In this document: piece by piece, positions 1-11,900 of the stretch
Layout: each line of letters starts with the position of its first letter
Numbering within the stretch: the stretch's first letter is position 1
Origin: Skeletonema tropicum
Lineage: Eukaryota > Bacillariophyta > Thalassiosirophyceae > Thalassiosirales > Thalassiosiraceae
NCBI GenBank assembly: GCA_037178625.1
Contig: CM074130.1
Coordinates: 1,240,001 to 1,304,000 of the forward strand
Direction of reading: 5' to 3'
DNA length: 64,000 bases
Position numbers and translations under genes: made by a program
Notes under the pieces: generated by a model
Database searches by the model: none
The model's input: the letters and a program-made list of their open reading frames with translations, nothing else
Told to the model about the DNA's origin: nothing

Positions 1-1865
1 ATAGAAACTCCATTGCTCGATTGACTACCCATTGGGCCCCCTTGCTGTCTGAGGACATGTCTTCTAGCTTCATTATGAGAAAGTTCTCCCTTGGAAAGGA
101 CCTCAACCACTGCCGACATTGCAATGCATATAAACCTCTAGCTAAAGGCGCGTATGATCCACTACTCAATGGGATGCGGGTCGTCACATACCTCTCCCAA
201 GCTTCATCTTCCTCTCGACTATCAATAAAATTCTCAAATACATCTCTATCAAATGTCGTTGTCTCCAAATCCCAATATGGTAGCAACCCGTCTTCTTTCA
301 TGTGTTGGACATCTTGATCAAACACTTCTTCCAAAGTCTTTTCCCTCCACTCTGAGCCTCGTGCAGCAAGTTGTTCAGGTGTTCCATCCTTTGAGGTAAC
401 CATAACATAGTGTGATATCGCCCTCTTGATAGGATCGCGAGTCATGATCATTAATTTTGGATTATGACAAAAACACTCCTTCAGCCGCGGAATGACTCGG
501 TAATAATCTATCAGATAGCTCGGTGTAGAATCACCAGTGATTAGACTTGGATATTGCTTCATTGCATCGGCATGGTAAAACGAAAGACAGTGCTTTCTCC
601 TTTCGTTGGTACATTTGGCATCATCATTCCACCTCCAATCGAAGCAATGGGTCTCCCGCCGCTTCGCCTTGACTACCCACGGATGCTGGTTGATATATTC
701 ATATAAACTAGTAGTGCCGGCTTTTTGCGCTCCCAAAATCAAGAATTGGGGATATTGTTTCGTTCCTGCCTCCAATGCACGGTCAATACTTCGTCGTGTT
801 TGGGTCAACACCTCACCTGGGCTGAGTTCGACTCGACGGACTGGGCAGTTTTGTTCCTTGCGCATTTCAAAAAAGGAGGGGTTGACATAATCCAAAATCA
901 AATGTACTCGAAACAAATCTCCAGTATTCGACACAGCATGCTTTGCCTGATTATTCATTTCAAACACGTGACCTGGGGTGCAATCTACTCTCTCTAATGA
1001 TTGTTCAGTGGGTCCACATCGAAACAAGACCTTTGAAGGATCAGGGACAATGATGGGAACATGGACGCGGTGTGTATAACGAACCCATTCACCCTAAACC
1101 GACGAGTTTTTGTGAACATTGTGAGTATTTGAGCAGTAAATAATGATAAGAACATTCAAATAAGTGACTTACCGTATCATGATGCACAGGTATAGTAACA
1201 CCAGGAGGCAAACCAGCCAAGAGACAACGAACAAGTTGCGTTTTTTGAATACCTAAACAGTCCAATATTGGCTGAACCGCAGCATGCATTTGTTTTCCTA
1301 CCTTATTTCCTTCTTGGTACCAAGGGAGTGTGTAGGTGGTGTGTAGGAAGTCATCACAGAACATCAAAACAATCTTTTTGATCCCCCATCTGTCATGAGA
1401 TGGTCTTGTGATTGACACATTATTCTTTGCAGCATTTCGTTCGTTCCATAAGTTTGTACTGGGCATTGGCTTTGATGCTTTGGTGTTGTTAACGGTGACT
1501 CCAAATAACTTCTTTGCTGATTTCGACTTTGTTCCATTCTTTGGTTTATCATTTTCACTCTTCGGCAGCGGCGCAGGCTCGTTCACTCCCTCGGAGATTA
1601 GCTTGACGATTGGTGCAACATCAACTTGCCCACGAGATGATATGCACCAGTCTATATAGTTGTTGTTATTTGGCACTTCTACTTCATCTTGTGAATTCGG
1701 ATTGATTGGTGGTGATGTAGATGAATATGGACAAGTCGGCTTCAATTTCCATTCTTCAGGCACTTCTCCGTGGTTCACCCGCGGAGCACATGGCATCTGC
1801 GACTCGACAAGCTTGCATGCTGCTTTATGCTGCTTTGCTATTTCCGCTGGTGGTGTTTCCCCCAT
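1..1865 (-). CDS. Asp/Asn beta-hydroxylase-like and sulfotransferase fusion, 3' end cut by window
   Basis: Two exons on the minus strand, 1865..1173 and 1093..<1, joined over a 79-bp GT-AG intron (1094-1172) in phase 0. I translated exon 2 by hand to the window edge and found no stop. After a low-complexity N-terminal region, residues from about 185 form a 2-oxoglutarate oxygenase of the aspartyl/asparaginyl beta-hydroxylase type: VTIPVHHDTGEWVRYTHR gives HxD-like iron ligands and KHAVSNTG then FRVHLILDY gives the second His and the 2OG-binding Arg. Directly after this comes a sulfotransferase domain with the PAPS 5'-phosphosulfate loop ILGAQKAGTTSLYEYI and the 3'-phosphate motif MTRDPIKRAISHY. 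The inference is one polypeptide that hydroxylates one substrate and sulfates the same or another. Substrates are unknown. The intron falls inside the hydroxylase active site. A further upstream exon cannot be excluded. Confidence 0.8.
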
Positions 1866-2758
1866 CTTGAGTCTATTGCACCATCAGGTGTTTGGTTGCT
1901 ATGCGCTTAGAGTTTAGAGTTCGCTTTTTAGCGCTTTTGCTTCTTGGATGGCGGCGGGCTTTGGTCACGAGCAGGGTCATGAGTCACGAGTCAAGACAGA
2001 CGAAATAACCTGAATCGTGACTCGTGAATCGCATCTTCCTGCGTGCAGCTTCGGGTATTGTAACAAGTAACTTGCAGCTTGCATGCATTCATTGTGGTAC
2101 AGAGCAAGAACCAACGCAAGATTCATCAGTTCTTTGATACTGCTTGAGATGTATAAAACTGGAGCACAAGATCTCAACTAATTCTTCAACTTTATCAATT
2201 TCACCCAACAAGAAGAAACCCCATTGAGGCCAGGTGAAGGTGAGTCGAACCTGATCTTCTTGTACACTATTTCAAAACAAAAAATGAGAAGATCACTCAA
2301 TTCCATTTCTTGACAACCTTCAACAGGAAACATGCATATCAATAGAAAACCACTGACTCTAGCTGCTGTGCTCTTCACGGCCGTACCTATATCTTGTGTC
2401 CTTCCATCTCTGTTGGCAAGACTTTCAATCAAGTTGTTTTCTGATACTCTTGCATTGCGTAATGGAAGCACTTGGTGCCAATAAATTGAGATGCTAATCA
2501 GTCTACATTGAGTCGTTCTCTTCATAGTGCATAAATATAAAGAATAAAGACTTTGTTGGTGTAATGGTGGCCTATTATTGTCTATGAGAAGTGTGTCTGT
2601 CTCAACTGTCACTAAATGTTCCACCAGCATACTGATGCTGATATAGTAGTATTCAATCCTACCTCGTGACAGCATTCGAGGATGCTGCTTGTCCTTCATT
2701 GATACATCACGCTACAGACATTCTCATACTCATCTCTCTCCCCACCTCGCCCTCCCTA
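1866..2758. other. Intergenic region between the fusion gene and the CDK gene
   Basis: This holds the promoter of the minus-strand fusion gene (nearest its 1865 start) and the 3' flank of the CDK gene. A 173-codon open frame on the minus strand (2178-2699) has no recognisable domain or typical composition and I do not call it a gene. Confidence 0.5.
1984..2027. promoter_or_regulatory. Perfect 10-bp inverted repeat upstream of the hydroxylase-sulfotransferase gene
   Basis: TCACGAGTCA at 1984-1993 and its exact reverse complement TGACTCGTGA at 2018-2027 lie about 120-160 bp upstream of the start codon at 1865. TGAGTCA, a bZIP-like core, overlaps just to the left. The position and dyad suggest a transcription-factor site, but no binding evidence is available. 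Confidence 0.3.
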
Positions 2759-3991
2759 CTAATGCTCTTGGAAGTACTGATGCTGCAAAGCCTGTCGACA
2801 AACCAATCTCATATCAGGATCATATTGAAGCAATTTCGTCAACAAATCCGCTGCATTATTACTCCCCAACGATTCATACGGGACAAAGTCCGTAATCGGC
2901 CTCTCATTCCACTTTGGGAATTCTGGATTGAAATGCGGCAATCTATCTACTCCATGCCAATTGTTGGGGTTGGGCGTTCCCCTCCGTTGAAAGATTTTAA
3001 TGAGCTGATCAATGTCAGATCTGCCGGGGAATAGAGGCAGACCAGTCGCCATTTCGGCAAAGATACAACCAACACTCCATACATCCACAGCAGCACTGTA
3101 TCGTGAGGCACCCAAGAGCAACTCCGGAGCACGGTACCACAACGTGACAACCTCATATGTGTACGGTCCATTGGGCAATCCCGAAAGTCGGGCAAGTCCA
3201 AAATCCGCCAGTTTTAACGTCGATCCATCCGCGCTAATCAAAAGATTGTGTGGTTTCAGATCTCTGTGCAACACTCGATGGGTATGACAATACCCCACCC
3301 CGTTCAGAATCTGCTGCATAAAGTTCCTTACCATTGGTTGTGGCAATCCGATCCGTTCTCGAATATCATCACTTCGTTGCCGCTGATCCATGAACGTTTT
3401 CAGGTCATGAGACACATATTCAAATACGAGGTAGAGACCACCCCCGGGTGTGGCTTGGATGACATCTAGAAGTTGTACGACGTTGACGTGAGTTAGTTCA
3501 CGTAGGAGGGAAATCTCACGAATGACATTGCACGGTACGCCCCCCTCGGGTGTGCTGTCGGCGTAGGGGATGCGTTTAATGGCCACTGTGCGATTGGTGG
3601 CGCGTTGAGTTCCGCGGTAGACGGTGCCGTAGGCTCCCTGTCCGATGAGGTCGGTGCTGTAAGTTATGCATAGGTGCAATGAGGAATAATGAGTTGTGTG
3701 TCTATAATTCTTGACAACAAGCAAAGGTGAAAAAAATTTTGTATGCGGCACATGAAGACCCAGGATCGCCGCTGCCTTCGCAAAAAGTTCTTACCGAGCA
3801 TAACCTTCCAACGCTGGCTCGTCGTCAGGAATGGATTGAGCAGCTGCATTAGTTCTTCGCTGGTTGTTGTCTCGGTCGTCTTGACCATCCATTCTCATGT
3901 CGTCGGCCATGCTCTTCTTGAACGGAGATAGGCTGTTTTGGAAGAATTGAAAGGGATTGAAAGGCGTGTGAGAGAGGATTTTGTGATCCAT
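2759..3991 (-). CDS. Cyclin-dependent protein kinase (CMGC)
   Basis: Two exons, 3991..3795 and 3656..2759, with a 138-bp GT-AG intron; the joined frame is 365 codons including the stop. The junction restores ALEGYARTDLIGQGAYGTVY, the start of the kinase fold. The glycine loop GQGAYGTVY keeps the inhibitory Tyr but has Ala where CDKs usually have Thr14. The cyclin-binding helix reads GGVPCNVIREISLLREL, so PSTAIRE is PCNVIRE. The catalytic loop HRDLKPHN, metal-binding DFGLA, and activation segment YTYEVVTLWYRAPE with its T-loop Thr are intact. C-lobe motifs VDVWSVGCIFAEM and GRSDIDQLIKIF are typical of CDKs. The N-terminal 65 residues are a family-specific extension. The protein is a cyclin-dependent Ser/Thr kinase of cell-cycle or transcription control; the exact class is uncertain. 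It diverges from the GPD gene. Confidence 0.88.
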
Positions 3992-4491
3992 GAAGCTTCC
4001 ATGAAGTAAAAGAGTAAGTTGAGTGCCTGGTAAGCCTGAGTAAAAATGTACGAAATATAAAAACCACTGCTTGAGCCAATTGTACAGAAAATATACTAAT
4101 TCCTATGTATAGTGTTTACCAGATTGGAGATTCAGTCACTTTAAAAGTTATAAAATAGTAAAATATATTTTCCCTAAGCTTAGTTCCTGGCAGATTTTCA
4201 GAAGATCTTCAGCATCGGCACCACTCCGATCTACTTCGATGATGTGAATACGTCTGTACGTGATTCTGTGATTATTTGTGGCTTTTTACGTCATTGAGAC
4301 AGATTTGTTGCAAAGATATTTGCCGTACGGTAACAATGTGTCGTGGAGAGTTTACCGAATAATCGCCGAGTGCAACAGCTAAGACGCGATACAGCAGCGC
4401 GAAGATTCGAAATTTTTGATTTTGACCATGGCAGATACAGCTCAAGATTCTTCTCCTATCTAGAGTAGTAGCACACCCACCCTCCCTCACC
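3992..4491. promoter_or_regulatory. Divergent promoter region between CDK and GPD genes
   Basis: These 500 bp separate two start codons that face away from each other, so they must contain both promoters. No clear TATA box or repeat stands out. The central part (about 4080-4180) is AT-rich. Confidence 0.5.
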
Positions 4492-7348
4492 ATGTCAGCT
4501 GCAAGCGTGCTGAGAATAACCTCATCATCGCAGCGCCGCTCCCTCGTGGCGCCGCTAATGAGCAGCTACAGGAATCACCAGCACCGTAGCTTATCAGTAC
4601 TCGCTGCGACAGTCACATCTAATGGAGGCAATTACAGTCATTCTAATAGCAACCAATCTCGCTTCCAATACTCACATCACACTTTGGCCGCATTGGCAGC
4701 TGGTGGTAGTGCAGCAGCTGCTCTCTTGTCCACTTCTTCTTCTTCTTCTTCAGTCGCATCATGTGAGAAAAAAAAGGTGGAAGCTCCACCAGTCGGTGAT
4801 CCCTTCCCCCTCCAACCACCCAAGAATAAGGAAGTGGAGGGTCCAAAGGGTATCCCCTCTCGCGCCGAGCAGATCCGTCGGTTGAAATCTTCTTCGAAAC
4901 TTGATGAATATGATGTATTAGTGATTGGAGGTGGAGCAACGGGAGCTGGAATTGCATTTGATGCTGCGACACGGACCGATCTCCCGAGTGGTAGTTTGAA
5001 GGTGGCTTGTATTGAACGTGGGGACTTTGCGTCGGAAACGTCATCGAGATCGACCAAGTTGATTTGGGCGGGGATTAAGTACCTTGCTTCGGCTTCGGCG
5101 GCGTTGTTGTCTTGGGATTTGTTGACTAGTCCTGTGTCTACTGTGAAGGATTTTTACTCGGAATTTATGATGGTGGTGAGTGCATATTATTATGATATGC
5201 AGCAACGTGCTGCTTTTTTGAGATTCGTGATATATGTAGAAATGACTGCTCTTTCGTATAGGATTGGCTCTTACACTTATTTCAAACTACGATCCTATCC
5301 AAAAGTTCAATTGTCACCAGGAACGCAAGTACATGTTGGACAAGCAACAACACTTGACCAACTGGGTTCCAATCGTTTGTCCCTTCACAGAGTGGAACAT
5401 TTGGCCACCTCCGTTTGGCCATCCAATCTTTTCCTTCTTTCCAGTCTTGGCACCGGCAGTATTCAAATTTTATGATGCACTCAGTCAATTCACTTGTCCA
5501 CCATCGTACATCATGACAAAGAGTGAGGCACGTACGAAATTTCCTCAGCTTAGTGATCAAGATATCAAGTATTGTGCAGTGTTTTATGAAGGTCAGCATA
5601 ATGACGCCAGAACGAATATTGCAATTGCTTTATCGGCTGCAGAGAAGGGAGCGCATATTGCAAACTATGTGGAAATGACGGATGGAATCTTTGATGAAGA
5701 GAGTGGAAAGGTGATTGGTGTGAAGGCCCAGGATCGTATTAGTGGAGAGACATTTGAGATTTATGCCAAGAATATCATTTTTGCTGGTGGACCCTTTACT
5801 GATAAATTGCGTTCCAAGGAGGAGAAGGAAGGAGGGCCTGTATCAAAGGCAGTACAGGGAGCGAGTGGGTCGCACATTGTTTTGCCTGGCTACTTTGCGC
5901 CAAAGGATATGGGTTTGCTCGATTACAATACAAGTGATGGTCGTTTCTTGTTCTTCCTACCCTGGCAAGGAAGCGTCATCGTTGGCACAACTGATAAGAA
6001 GTGTGATGCGGAAACATTGCCCTATCCACCCGAAGACGAGATCCAATGGATGATGAAGGAGGTCGAAAAGTACTTAAGCAATGATTTGAAGGTGCGCCGA
6101 TCTGACGTACTATCGGCTTGGAGGGGCTGGAGGCCCTTGGCAGCAGATCCACATGCACCTCCTGGAGGTCAGGTGTCTCGTGATCACGTGATCTCAACAA
6201 ATCCTTCTTCGGGCGTCACATTTATTGCAGGCGGCAAATGGACTACATGGAGGGAAATGGCAGAGGACGTCCTTGATAAAGTTCTTAAGGACAAAGCCGG
6301 AAAATGCAACACTCTTGACATCGTCTTACACGGTGGTGAAGGTTTCCACAGGAGTTTACCTACACAAATCATTCAAAAGTACGGCATTTCAGAAGAAGTG
6401 GCCAACCACCTCGTGACGACATATGGTGGACGCGTGTGGGATGTTCTTGAGAAATGCAAGCCAACTGGTAAGAAGTGGCCTCGTTATGGTGTGCAGCTTG
6501 TCGAGGGCTATCCTTATATCGAAGCCGAAATTCGTTTTGCCTGCAAAGAGTATGCCTGTACCATTGAAGATATTCTCTCGCGAAGGACCCGTCTTGCTTT
6601 CCTTAATAGCGAAGCTGCTGAAGTGGCGTTACCTCGTGTTGCTGATATTATGGCCGAAGAACTTGGATGGAGTAAGTCTACAAAGAAGGAACAAATCAAG
6701 TGTGCGAAGAAATACCTTGCAGCTTATGGAGGTCGCATTCCTTACGAGGACAGCGTTGCTCTCCGCTTTATGACGCATGAAGATGCGATGGAAATGTTCA
6801 ATGTTATTGATAGAGACGGATCTGGCTTCATTGATCCAAAAGAACTTAAGGAAGTTGCAACTCAACTTGGCACCCCACTATCTGACAGGCAACTTAAGGA
6901 GTTGTTCCGTGAGATTGACACTGACAAGAATGGAAAGATCAGTGCAGAGGAATTTGTAGACTGGATCAATGCTGAACAGTCGAAGATCGACGTGAAGCAG
7001 TACCTCGATGCGTCTGCTACAGCTATCTTCGAAGAAATTGATACCGACCAATCCGGGTTCTTGGACCAAGATGAGCTTATGGCTGTTACCGTCCGTCTTG
7101 GTGAGGACTTCACAGACAAGGAGATCGGGAAAATATTCAAAGAAATGGATACAGACAAGGATGGCAAGATAAGCCTCGAAGAATTCATCAATTGGTTGAA
7201 TAAAGAGCATGACAAGACTGGCTTCCGCAAGTTGCTTGCAAGCAACATGCAAGATAATAACATGCAAGGTCCTTGGCTGGATGAGAAGCCACCCAAAGGG
7301 GTCACTATCAAGAGGAAGTATACTAATAGTGGATCTTTCCTCGGTTAA
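4492..7348 (+). CDS. GPD2: Mitochondrial FAD glycerol-3-phosphate dehydrogenase with four EF-hands
   Basis: Exons 4492..5175 and 5306..7348 (130-bp GT-AG intron) give 908 residues. The junction MMV/FNCHQERKYML restores the family sequence. The protein oxidises sn-glycerol-3-phosphate to dihydroxyacetone phosphate with FAD and passes electrons to ubiquinone at the mitochondrial inner membrane. Visible features are an N-terminal Ser/Arg-rich presequence and Ala-rich hydrophobic stretch, the dinucleotide fold YDVLVIGGGATGAGIAFDA, SSRSTKLIWAG, EGQHNDARTNIA, the DGR/FFLPWQG region, and IAGGKWTTWREMAED. Residues about 722-863 carry four canonical EF-hand loops: DRDGSGFIDPKE, DTDKNGKISAEE, DTDQSGFLDQDE and DTDKDGKISLEE. 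The animal enzyme has two, so this form should bind more Ca2+ and may be strongly Ca2+-regulated. Length exceeds the animal enzyme mainly through these hands and an insertion after TKLIWAG. Confidence 0.93.
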
Positions 7349-7571
7349 GCGCAACTGCACAGTAACTGTATTTGCATGTATCTAATCGCCAGATTCACAA
7401 TAAATAATATGTAGGTGTTTATACATTAGTCAACTTCAGGAAGGTACTAAGTGATACTGACACAAGAACTTTTTAGTTTTATTATTAGAAATGGACGAAG
7501 AAAACTGGTAATGCACTAACGCAACACAAACAAGCCAACAGAACTTGACCTACGAGCTCACTGTTTTCTCT

Positions 7572-8495
7572 TCACTGTGCCACAACTTCTTGTTCAGCAG
7601 CTGGCTGTTCAGGAGTGTCCCCCTCTTTGGCCTTGAATGCTTCTCCTTCCTCGGCCTTCTTGGCAGCTTCATCAGCAACATCACCCTCATCACCTGCATC
7701 CTCTTTTTGTTCCAACCTGTGTGCAACGAAGCTGGATACAGCAGCACAGAACCAAAACACTAGTGCACTAATGCAGAGATTAGCACCAGTCGAGAGACTG
7801 CACGTATCGGGAAATGTCGCATTCCAAGTTTGCCTTCCACCCAAGCCTATCAACACTTTGCTGTCACAAGCATTGCTAGCCAAGAGAAGAAGTTCAAGTC
7901 CCTGACAGATAGCGGTCAAGAGGTAGAAAGGAGCCTGCCATCCGCGCGTTGCAAATCCAAAGTCACTTCTGAAGCAGTTGGTGGCGCACGCGGAAACACA
8001 CCCACTAATCAACGTGAAGAGTCCAAAAATGAAGGCGATAATGGCAAAGGCCTGAGCTGTCTTCCAAGTAGGGTCGATCTGCGTATACGCCTCGTAAGAG
8101 TTGCATGTAGCATACTGATAGGCACTGAAGCCGATGCCAGATCCACTCTGTTGAAGCACCCAAGTGTAAAAAGCATAATACCACAAACCTAGCTCCATAG
8201 TGAATGGCTGGCCGTTGCTATCGGTGCCGTCAAATTTTAGAAAGTTGCACTGTGAATTGCAGGAAGAGAAGTGAGGAAGTAAGTGAGAACTAATTCACAG
8301 TGCTGCTTCATTCTCCACAGCAACAATAGCATTCACAGCAGCAGCATAATAAGCATGGACTAACTTCAACACTCGGCTTCTCAAACACGTAAAAACACTC
8401 GAACTCACCCTTATACTTCCTGCCCACATGCAGCAAAACGCTGTGGCGATGAAGACAAGTGACAGAATTGAGAATCCCTGAGATTTAGATGCCAT
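7572..8495 (-). CDS. Four-helix integral membrane protein, unknown function
   Basis: Exons 8495..8409 and 8249..7572, with a 159-bp GT-AG intron in phase 0, give 254 residues. The first exon encodes a hydrophobic segment (SLVFIATAFCCMWAG). The second encodes three more membrane helices (about AQAFAIIAFIFGLFTLISG, PFYLLTAICQGLELLLL and CISALVFWFCAAVSSFV) with several Cys in the loops, then an acidic Glu/Ala-rich cytosolic-type tail of about 50 residues. The topology resembles claudin/MARVEL-like four-helix proteins, but no family motif is clear. The reading frame, splice sites and membrane pattern make it a real gene. Convergent with the GPD gene, 223 bp apart. Confidence 0.75.
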
Positions 8496-8646
8496 TGTTG
8501 TTGTTGTAGGTACTGATATAGTTTAATGTGATGGATAGTGAAAGATTAGCTCCATTAATTTATGGCAGGAGGTGTAGGATGACTCTGCAGGCGGCTGTAT
8601 GCTGGGCGGGTGTGATAGATCGCTACTTGCCGTGGATGCTCCTTCC

Positions 8647-8994
8647 CACAGCTCCAGTGACCTATCGGTACTGGACGGTTTTGGTGACAGTTGCCACTCG
8701 TCAGCTAGTGACTTATCGATGAATAGAAGAGTAGATCCACCAAGAAAAGAGGTATTTATTGGTAAAACTTGATGTAAACTAGAGAGATGTTTCACTGACA
8801 GAGAATAAGTGAGCAAAGCGTCAACAGTACACTTCGACTACTTGGACTTCCGCCCAACAAAAGAGGCATCAAAGGCATGATCATCCAAAGGAATGATCGC
8901 GTCAATGACTGATTTAAGGTGTCACGCCTAAACCCGGATAGAGTCACTAACGGTAGTCGTGACGTCAGACCATCAGATGCAGCTGACCACGACA
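8647..8994 (-). repeat. 3' LTR of the retrotransposon
   Basis: 348 bp, matching 12503-12850. The stop codon of the element's ORF lies inside it at 8792, so about 200 bp of the LTR is coding in the element transcript. Confidence 0.85.
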
Positions 8995-11900
8995 CTCCTT
9001 CTCGGACAGTCAAGTAGCTTGAAAGAACTATTGACTTCTTACGAATGTACTGAAAGATAGCAATATCGGAGAGACTTGATGCGAGGAAAACCACGAACCA
9101 AAGACATTCATCAGCAATGGCCTTAAGATCTGGGCTGATGCGATGAACTGAAAGAACACAAGCTCCAAAGATTCTGTTAAGATATGATGCTCCTTCTGGA
9201 GACGAGATTCCAGTATCTTGGACTTGAGTTATGGAAGGAATTGATTTGGAGTAGATAACTTGCGCTTCGAAAAGATCTTCTTGAAGATGCAAGATGTCTT
9301 GAATATCTTCGTCAGATTCGCTGAAGAAGATTGAGCCACCATTGAAGAGTAGGGCAACGACCTTGGCACTTGCGAACACGCACGGATCACATTTGGATTG
9401 CTTTAGACCATGATCGACAAAGAACTTTGCAATTTTGCAATCAAGGAGATACGAGTGCGTCATAGGAACAAGTCGGTGCTTCTTCTTGATACGAGAGCCA
9501 AAACGAGAGCCAAGAATCTTGACTACGTCGACGGACATAACTGAACCGAAAAAGTTGCTTCGTTGAAGACGAGGCAAAAGGGAGGATTGAACTGAGTCTT
9601 GAAGAAGACTTGTCGGCGACCAAATGGAACTTGACGAGGACTGGTCATCAAAGAGACCGAAGAGAACCTTGTCACGAGGACAAATTTGACGAGACTCAAC
9701 AGTTGGATACGGACAAACTACTTTGGATGGAAGAGACGCATCAATGTCAGCTGGCTGAGTAAAGTGTCCATCAGAAGCCTTGGAAGAGAATGCTTTCATA
9801 TCTTCCCGACGATGGTAATGATGACATGAACTTTGCTTAGGAGTACCAGTTTCAGTTGAAGTTGAACCTTGAATACGAGATACGATGAACCCGACTGCTA
9901 TCATGCAGAAGAGACCCAAACCGAAATACTTCACAGAGACCCAAGAGACATTGACGAATAGGATAAGACGATAGAGCTTGGACTTGGAAAATTCGAAGTA
10001 TTTATCTCGAGAGCGAAGACGCCGAGTCCAGCTGTAGTTGATAGACTGAATGCTTTCTCCTCCTGATGCGAAACACGAAGCTCCTTCTGATGAAGTATCA
10101 CATTGTAGAATGAAGTCGTCAACATGAGAATGTACGGTGAAGGGAGGATCCGAACCAGATGGAAGAAGAACCAGATGACTGAAATGGGGTGGCTTACGTC
10201 GAGGACGAGAGCCTGGGCGATGATAAACGTAGTAGAATGATAATGATGATAATGAGCTCCTTCTGAAACTATGCTTGCGAGATTTACGATGGGAGATCAC
10301 ATTTTTCTTCTGGACCGCGGGGCCCATTGAAGTTGAAGAGACGCCATTGAAGTTGAAAATCACATTCATATCGGAGGCATTCGGCATAGCCGAGATGACG
10401 GAGAGCAGGAAGACCAAAACTGATTCTGCGTAAAGAGCATAATGGAGATGGTCCATGTAAAGGTAGATCAGAAGGATGGCAACAACTAGGAAGAGCTGAT
10501 AGGTGTGTTTCTTGCGTTGTAGAACTTGGTAGAGAGTTGAAAATGATATGGTAAAAGCTCGAAGGATGCTGAGAATGATCAAACCGAAACCGAAGAGAGA
10601 CCACAACGATTGAAACGGGTTGTTCAAGAAGATGAACAGACGGTACAACATTGATAGAAGTAGATGTTGTAATCCAGGATTGATCGGGTCTACGGAGAGC
10701 ATACTACCAAAAAGGATTATCCTTGATAGAAACCCGAGGTTGGAGTGGGTAGAGAGAGTAACTTTAAGACCTGAAGTTGTACTGAAGCGCGGAAGCATAT
10801 CCCTTCCCACATGAAAGACGGAGCCTACAAACTCTTGCAGAGCTCCCCACTTGATAGCAGAGACTTGAATAGGTTCTTCATGTTGTGTAACACCGCAAAT
10901 AACTGGAGCGACATTCTCAACACGAAAACCAACATGGTCAAGTTGATTTTGTTCGGTCCCAGACATTGAAACTCGAACTGAGTTGTCCACATCACATCTT
11001 ACAAACTGCGAATGGACAACAGCACCAGACGGAATATCGATAAACGCTGGCGATGACGGAGGAACTTGTGCAGCAGCACTACATTCTCCTCCTCCTCCTC
11101 CTGAATCGACAGGCGGAGAAATAGACGAGACATCGATGCAACGTAGATCCTGACATGCCTTGAGAGCAGAAATCGGGGCTTCATAATCAAAAGTCGTGCC
11201 GACAGATACAGAACCAGACACAATAGACGGTACAGCAGTAGGTGCAGCCGCAGAAACACCATCCTGATCATCCGGAGGATCCAATGAAACACGAGCAGGC
11301 ACAGCCACAGAAGCAACACCCTGATCTTCCGGAGGATCCACAGAGACACGAGTAGGCACTTCTTCAGAAATACGAGGAGGTTCATCCGTAGAAACAACAC
11401 CATGATCTTCCGGAGGATCCACAGAAACACGAGTTGCAGACCCACACACCGCTGATAGCTTGAATTCAGCAAACAAGTCGACGAGCTTAGTATGCTCAGC
11501 CTTGGTGAGAGGAGTATCATTAATATCCGACTCCATCTTCGCTAGGAGAGCAGCAAAACCTTCTGCTCCATCATCAAAAGTAGTAGGCGAAGCAGAGGCT
11601 GAGTTGCTAGCATCACTGCTAGCGGGGGCAACAGAGGACATAATGTCTCGGAGCCACATTGGTGGTCTAGCCGCTGGGCTAGACGGGCTGCTAGCGACAT
11701 AGCCAGCAGGGGCTTCATTAAGCCACAAAGGTGTGCTAGCCACTGGGCTAGGCAGGCTGCTAGCATTTCTAGCAGCAGCAGGGGCTGCATTGAGCCATGA
11801 AGAGGTGCTAGCCACTGGGCTAGTCGGGCTGCTAGCATTTCTAGCAGCAGCAGGGGCTTCATTGAGCCACGATGAGGAACTAGCCACTTGACTAGTCGCG

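Noticed and set aside
2178..2699. 173-codon open frame on the minus strand
   Set aside because: No domain, odd composition and position in a UTR/intergenic stretch; similar frames occur by chance at this base composition.
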